Below are positions 6,993 to 8,950 of a stretch of DNA of 8,950 bases, piece by piece. Source of the stretch: Chlamydiota bacterium (lineage in GTDB: Bacteria; Auribacterota; UBA3054; B51-G9); contig QMOL01000103.1 in the NCBI GenBank assembly GCA_003648225.1, positions 1 to 8,950 of the forward strand, in the 5' to 3' direction. Made by a program: the position numbers and the translations under genes. Every line of letters begins with the position of its first letter. Within the stretch, counting starts at the first letter, position 1. The notes beneath the pieces were generated by a model. It had not been told where the DNA came from and searched no databases. It saw only the letters and a program-made list of their open reading frames with translations.

Positions 6993-7086
6993 TTTGCCGG
7001 AATTGTTGACTCTACTGCGTCATTTGACTTGTTACGTCCACTTCTTTCGGATTCGCAAAGAAAAAGATTATACGCTGAGACAATGA
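6973..7086 (+). CDS. 37-codon bridging ORF of unknown function
   Basis: A short ORF beginning at the ATG inside copy A (11-nt overlap with the deoA end) and ending at a TGA that overlaps the HEAT-gene ATG as ATGA. The product begins MNIKNESLPELLTLL and ends KDYTLRQ. It has no recognisable domain, signal peptide or membrane segment. It reads the HEAT relic in the wrong frame, so it is probably a by-product of the duplication. Its overlaps at both ends would nevertheless allow ribosomes to pass from deoA to the HEAT gene by termination-reinitiation. No Shine-Dalgarno of its own is obvious. Confidence 0.25.
   Translation: MNIKNESLPELLTLLRHLTCYVHFFRIRKEKDYTLRQ
6984..7082 (+). pseudogene. HEAT-repeat relic between deoA and the HEAT gene
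   Basis: Reading straight on from the deoA TAA in the same frame gives ERKFAGIVDSTASFDLLRP and then LLSDSQRKRLYAET, leading in frame into the next gene. Positions 6994-7057 match the HEAT-gene interior at 7231-7294 at 53 of 64 bases, in the same frame. Nine codons differ only synonymously; amino-acid changes are confined to one interior codon (Phe for Val) and the two ends. The piece has no start of its own except a TTG at 7029 in mid-helix, so it looks like a truncated, internally deleted copy of the neighbouring gene. It could instead be a remnant of an upstream HEAT unit of an originally longer protein. Confidence 0.65.
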
Positions 7087-7102
7087 ATATATCCAACGAA
7101 AG
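7072..7102 (+). repeat. Direct repeat copy B (HEAT-gene start)
   Basis: Partner of the copy at 6962-6992. It carries the HEAT-gene start codon at 7083-7085, preceded by bases nearly identical to the last codons of deoA. This suggests the HEAT gene once overlapped the deoA end directly. Confidence 0.8.
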
Positions 7103-7958
7103 AAAGTTAGCTTCACACATTAAAAAGTTGGGGGAAAGCGCTTCAGCAGATGTTTTTAATGAACTGGCAGATTTTTGCCGGTCAAAATCACCATTATTAA
7201 GACGTCTTGCCGCTTCCGCTATCGGAAAACTCGCCGGGATAGTTGACTCTACCGCATCAGTTGATTTATTACGTCCGCTTCTTTCAGATTCACATCCGCA
7301 AGTAAGACAATATTCCGCAAAAGCTCTTGGTGCGTTTGGCACTGCTGCCGCTTGTGTACTTGATGACTTGAGAGATTTGTATAAAAATCCTGAAGAAAAA
7401 GATTATGTGAAACGATCTGTTGTTGCTTCAGGTAAACTCATCAAAGAGGCGATAAAAATTGCTGAACAAAAGAAAATTCATAAATGTTCACGGTGTTCTG
7501 TTATTGTCAACAGCGATGAATACGCGCGAAGTATGAAAACATTTAACCGGATATTTTGTGACAAATGTTTTGATGAAGTTTTTCTGAAAAGAAGAAATTT
7601 TGAAACAAAAGTCGAAATCAATAAATTAATTCGCGCAAAAGATGGTAATTTTGTGCAATCACTCGGGGAAAAGAAAATAAGCGAATGGCTGGCAGATAAC
7701 AACATAAAATACCGCTATGATGAAAGGTATAGAATTATTGACGGTTATGCCATCCGACCGGATTTTTACCTTCCGGAATTTGATGTTTATATTGAATATT
7801 GGGGAATGGACACACCGGAATATAAAATAGGGATGTTGAAAAAGGTGAAACTTTATCAGCAGGAATGCAAGAAGCTCATATCCGTTTATCCTGAAGACAA
7901 AAACAATCTTGATGTAATTTTGAAACAAAAATTGTCCAAATATATAAAATTAAGTTGA
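7083..7958 (+). CDS. HEAT-repeat protein with zinc ribbon and PD-(D/E)XK-like nuclease domain
   Basis: 291-aa protein in three parts. Residues about 20-125 are HEAT-like helical repeats (LLRRLAASAIGKLAG, SHPQVRQYSAKALGAFG, EKDYVKRSVVASGKLI), a protein- or nucleic-acid-binding scaffold. Residues 135-162 form a probable zinc ribbon with CxxC pairs Cys135/Cys138 and Cys159/Cys162. Residues about 190-275 resemble a restriction-endonuclease-like fold: Glu196 in GEKKISEWL, Asp227 in RPDFYLP, Glu238 in YIEYW, and Lys253/Lys254 one helix later, where Trp240 stands in the usual ExK lysine slot. Similar PDFYLP...YIEYWG domains occur in helicase-linked nucleases, so a DNA or RNA repair/processing role is possible but unproven. 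The ATG at 7083 is the first ATG in frame and lies within the direct repeat; an upstream TTG (7029) would add 18 relic-coded residues and is judged unlikely. No membrane segment or signal peptide is seen. It is last in the cluster and its link to nucleoside salvage is unclear. Confidence 0.85.
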   Translation: MNISNERKLASHIKKLGESASADVFNELADFCRSKSPLLRRLAASAIGKLAGIVDSTASVDLLRPLLSDSHPQVRQYSAKALGAFGTAAACVLDDLRDLYKNPEEKDYVKRSVVASGKLIKEAIKIAEQKKIHKCSRCSVIVNSDEYARSMKTFNRIFCDKCFDEVFLKRRNFETKVEINKLIRAKDGNFVQSLGEKKISEWLADNNIKYRYDERYRIIDGYAIRPDFYLPEFDVYIEYWGMDTPEYKIGMLKKVKLYQQECKKLISVYPEDKNNLDVILKQKLSKYIKLS

Positions 7959-7966
7959 TTGCGACA

Positions 7967-8001
7967 AAAACGTTATGAAGAATTTATTCGTAATAAGTTT
8001 T
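7967..8001 (+). terminator. Possible weak terminator after the HEAT gene
   Basis: AAAAC(G)TTAT at 7967-7976 can pair with ATAAGTTTT at 7993-8001: nine base pairs with one bulged G and a 16-nt loop, starting 8 bp after the HEAT-gene stop. The only T-run is part of the stem and the stem is AT-rich, so this is a weak candidate. Confidence 0.25.
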
Positions 8002-8021
8002 AGCGAATGACAGATTATCTT

Positions 8022-8128
8022 AACGGAATATTTGTAGCACCCAAATTAATCAAGATGCCCGTACCGTTAGGAACGGAATATAAATTTCAGCGCAGAAATT
8101 ATAATGATAATCGATATTTTTTGTCGAT
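8022..8128. repeat. Hairpin-rich convergent spacer, possible dispersed repeat element
   Basis: The spacer between converging genes holds two copies of AACGGAATAT exactly 50 bp apart (8022-8031 and 8072-8081). It also holds a CCGTT-AGG-AACGG hairpin (8064-8076), a nine-pair stem around the loop AGCGCA (8079-8103, one bulge), and ATCGA/TCGAT arms around a T-rich loop (8110-8128). There is no coding signal. It may act as a two-way terminator or be a member of an intergenic repeat family; the second cannot be shown from one copy. Confidence 0.4.
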
Positions 8129-8166
8129 CAACATCGAATCAGACATCGTGTGAAAAGTTTTAATCT

Positions 8167-8950
8167 TTATTCTACTGCTGCTAATGCCATTGCTTCAATA
8201 TTTTCAGGAGGAACATTTGGAAGAATAGCTTCATGGCTCGGACTCACAATCAGGTTTGGGCCGAGCAGTTTTTTAACTCTTCGAACATCTTCAGCCACTT
8301 CATCAGGAGTACCGTTTACTAAGAGGTCTTGAGTATCGATACCGCCCATAAAGGCAATTTGTCCTTTAAAATCTTTTGATAAAGTTTCCGCATCCATATT
8401 ATCAGCTTTAGCTTGCAGCGGGTGAAGACAATCAACGTCCGCATCAATTAACCGGCCAATAACTTTATGAATAGCGCCGCAAGAGTGAAGGATTGCCTGA
8501 TATCCGTGGTCATGGGCTTGCTGCGTGAATTTTTTAAACCAGGGCATTATAAATTTATCGAACATTTCCGGGCTGCAAATTAAATCTCTTTGCGTTCCGA
8601 AATCATTTCCGAAAAAGAAGCCGTCGACTTCATCTTTCGCGAGAGCGAAAAAACGTTCGTTTGCCTCAAAATAAAATTCACAAACTTTGTCTGTTACCGC
8701 ATGAACAACATCAGGATGAGTGTACATTTTAATCATGTAGTTTTCCATACCGAACAGGTCCATAATATTGTGATAGAAGCAAGTCCAGAACCCACTTGCG
8801 CGATAATAATCACCAAGATTTTTTATAAACTCAACCGCATCGTCAAAAAATAGATAATCCGGATTCGGCCACGGAAAATCTTCCAGTTCACTAACATCTT
8901 CACAATTTGCGAGAGGGCCTGCCGCTCCGTGCATTTTTTTATTTAACCCG
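8167..8950 (-). CDS. Uroporphyrinogen decarboxylase-superfamily protein (methyltransferase-like), N-terminus off window
   Basis: Reading leftward from the edge, 260 codons are visible and the frame is still open at 8950. The ATG at 8934 is internal: the following GPLANCEDVSELEDFPWPNPD corresponds to a region normally about 80-110 residues into a 340-370-aa protein. Recognisable pieces, numbered from that Met, are GNDFGTQRDLICSPEMFDKF (109-128), HSCGAIH (150-156) with the HxCG pair used for zinc in MtaA/CmuA-type corrinoid methyltransferases, DVDCLHPLQ (166-174), GGIDTQDLL (197-205) and SPSHEAILPNVPPENIEAM near the C-terminus. This wording fits the broad uncharacterised URO-D family found in catabolic and methyl-transfer clusters rather than HemE. 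The final Cys ligand of MtaA is absent (SPSHE instead), so cobamide methyl transfer is only a possibility. It converges on the HEAT gene and is transcribed independently. Confidence 0.85.
   Translation of the reverse strand, partial: GLNKKMHGAAGPLANCEDVSELEDFPWPNPDYLFFDDAVEFIKNLGDYYRASGFWTCFYHNIMDLFGMENYMIKMYTHPDVVHAVTDKVCEFYFEANERFFALAKDEVDGFFFGNDFGTQRDLICSPEMFDKFIMPWFKKFTQQAHDHGYQAILHSCGAIHKVIGRLIDADVDCLHPLQAKADNMDAETLSKDFKGQIAFMGGIDTQDLLVNGTPDEVAEDVRRVKKLLGPNLIVSPSHEAILPNVPPENIEAMALAAVE

Noticed and set aside
7029..7082. TTG start at 7029 for the HEAT-nuclease gene.
   Set aside because: It falls inside the relic of a HEAT helix; the ATG at 7083 lies in the repeated start context and gives a complete protein.
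6980..7342. A 120-codon minus-strand frame containing a repeated CESERSGRNKS peptide.
   Set aside because: It is the antisense reading of the duplicated HEAT DNA; the internal repeat is explained by the + strand duplication.
8932..8934. ATG at 8934 as the true start of the URO-D-family gene.
   Set aside because: The frame is open to the window edge and the sequence after this Met aligns with the middle of family members, so the gene is cut by the window.

Overview
The window is AT-rich chromosomal DNA (about 40% G+C by eye) from a bacterium, densely packed with housekeeping and salvage genes. Weak or absent Shine-Dalgarno sequences at most starts, the two-domain TGS/uridine-kinase protein and the HEAT-repeat/nuclease protein fit an uncultured member of the Bacteroidetes/Ignavibacteria (FCB) side of the tree. 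That placement is inferred from protein style, not from a marker gene. No rRNA, tRNA, CRISPR array, insertion sequence or prophage gene is visible.

Layout. Positions 1-1158 hold a leftward pair: a TatD-family metallohydrolase followed by the start of a TcdA-type tRNA t6A dehydratase that runs off the left edge. Positions 1159-1371 are a divergent spacer with an 11-bp perfect hairpin in the tatD leader, degenerate short repeats and a good sigma-70-like promoter facing right. Positions 1372-7958 are a rightward cluster: an adenosine deaminase-family protein, a TGS-domain nucleoside kinase, phosphopentomutase (deoB), thymidine/pyrimidine-nucleoside phosphorylase (deoA) and a HEAT-repeat/zinc-ribbon/PD-(D/E)XK-like protein. 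Positions 7959-8166 are a convergent spacer rich in hairpins. From 8167 to the right edge a URO-D-superfamily gene, cut at its N-terminus by the window, reads leftward.

How the genes work together. The rightward cluster is mostly nucleoside salvage. The phosphorylase splits pyrimidine (deoxy)nucleosides to base plus (deoxy)ribose-1-phosphate, DeoB converts that to the 5-phosphate, and the kinase can rephosphorylate nucleosides. A deaminase-family protein heads the cluster, but two active-site positions differ from classical adenosine deaminase. The last gene looks like a nucleic-acid protein and its link to salvage is unclear.

The most unusual stretch is the deoA/HEAT-gene junction (6962-7294). 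The 3' tail of deoA recurs 110 bp downstream just before the HEAT-gene start. Between the two copies lies a fragment 83% identical to an internal HEAT segment, differing almost only at synonymous sites and lying in one frame with both flanking genes. A 37-codon ORF also bridges the two genes with overlaps at both ends. A second subtle signal is a closely shared 22-nt sequence, including the start codon, at the starts of tcdA and deoA.
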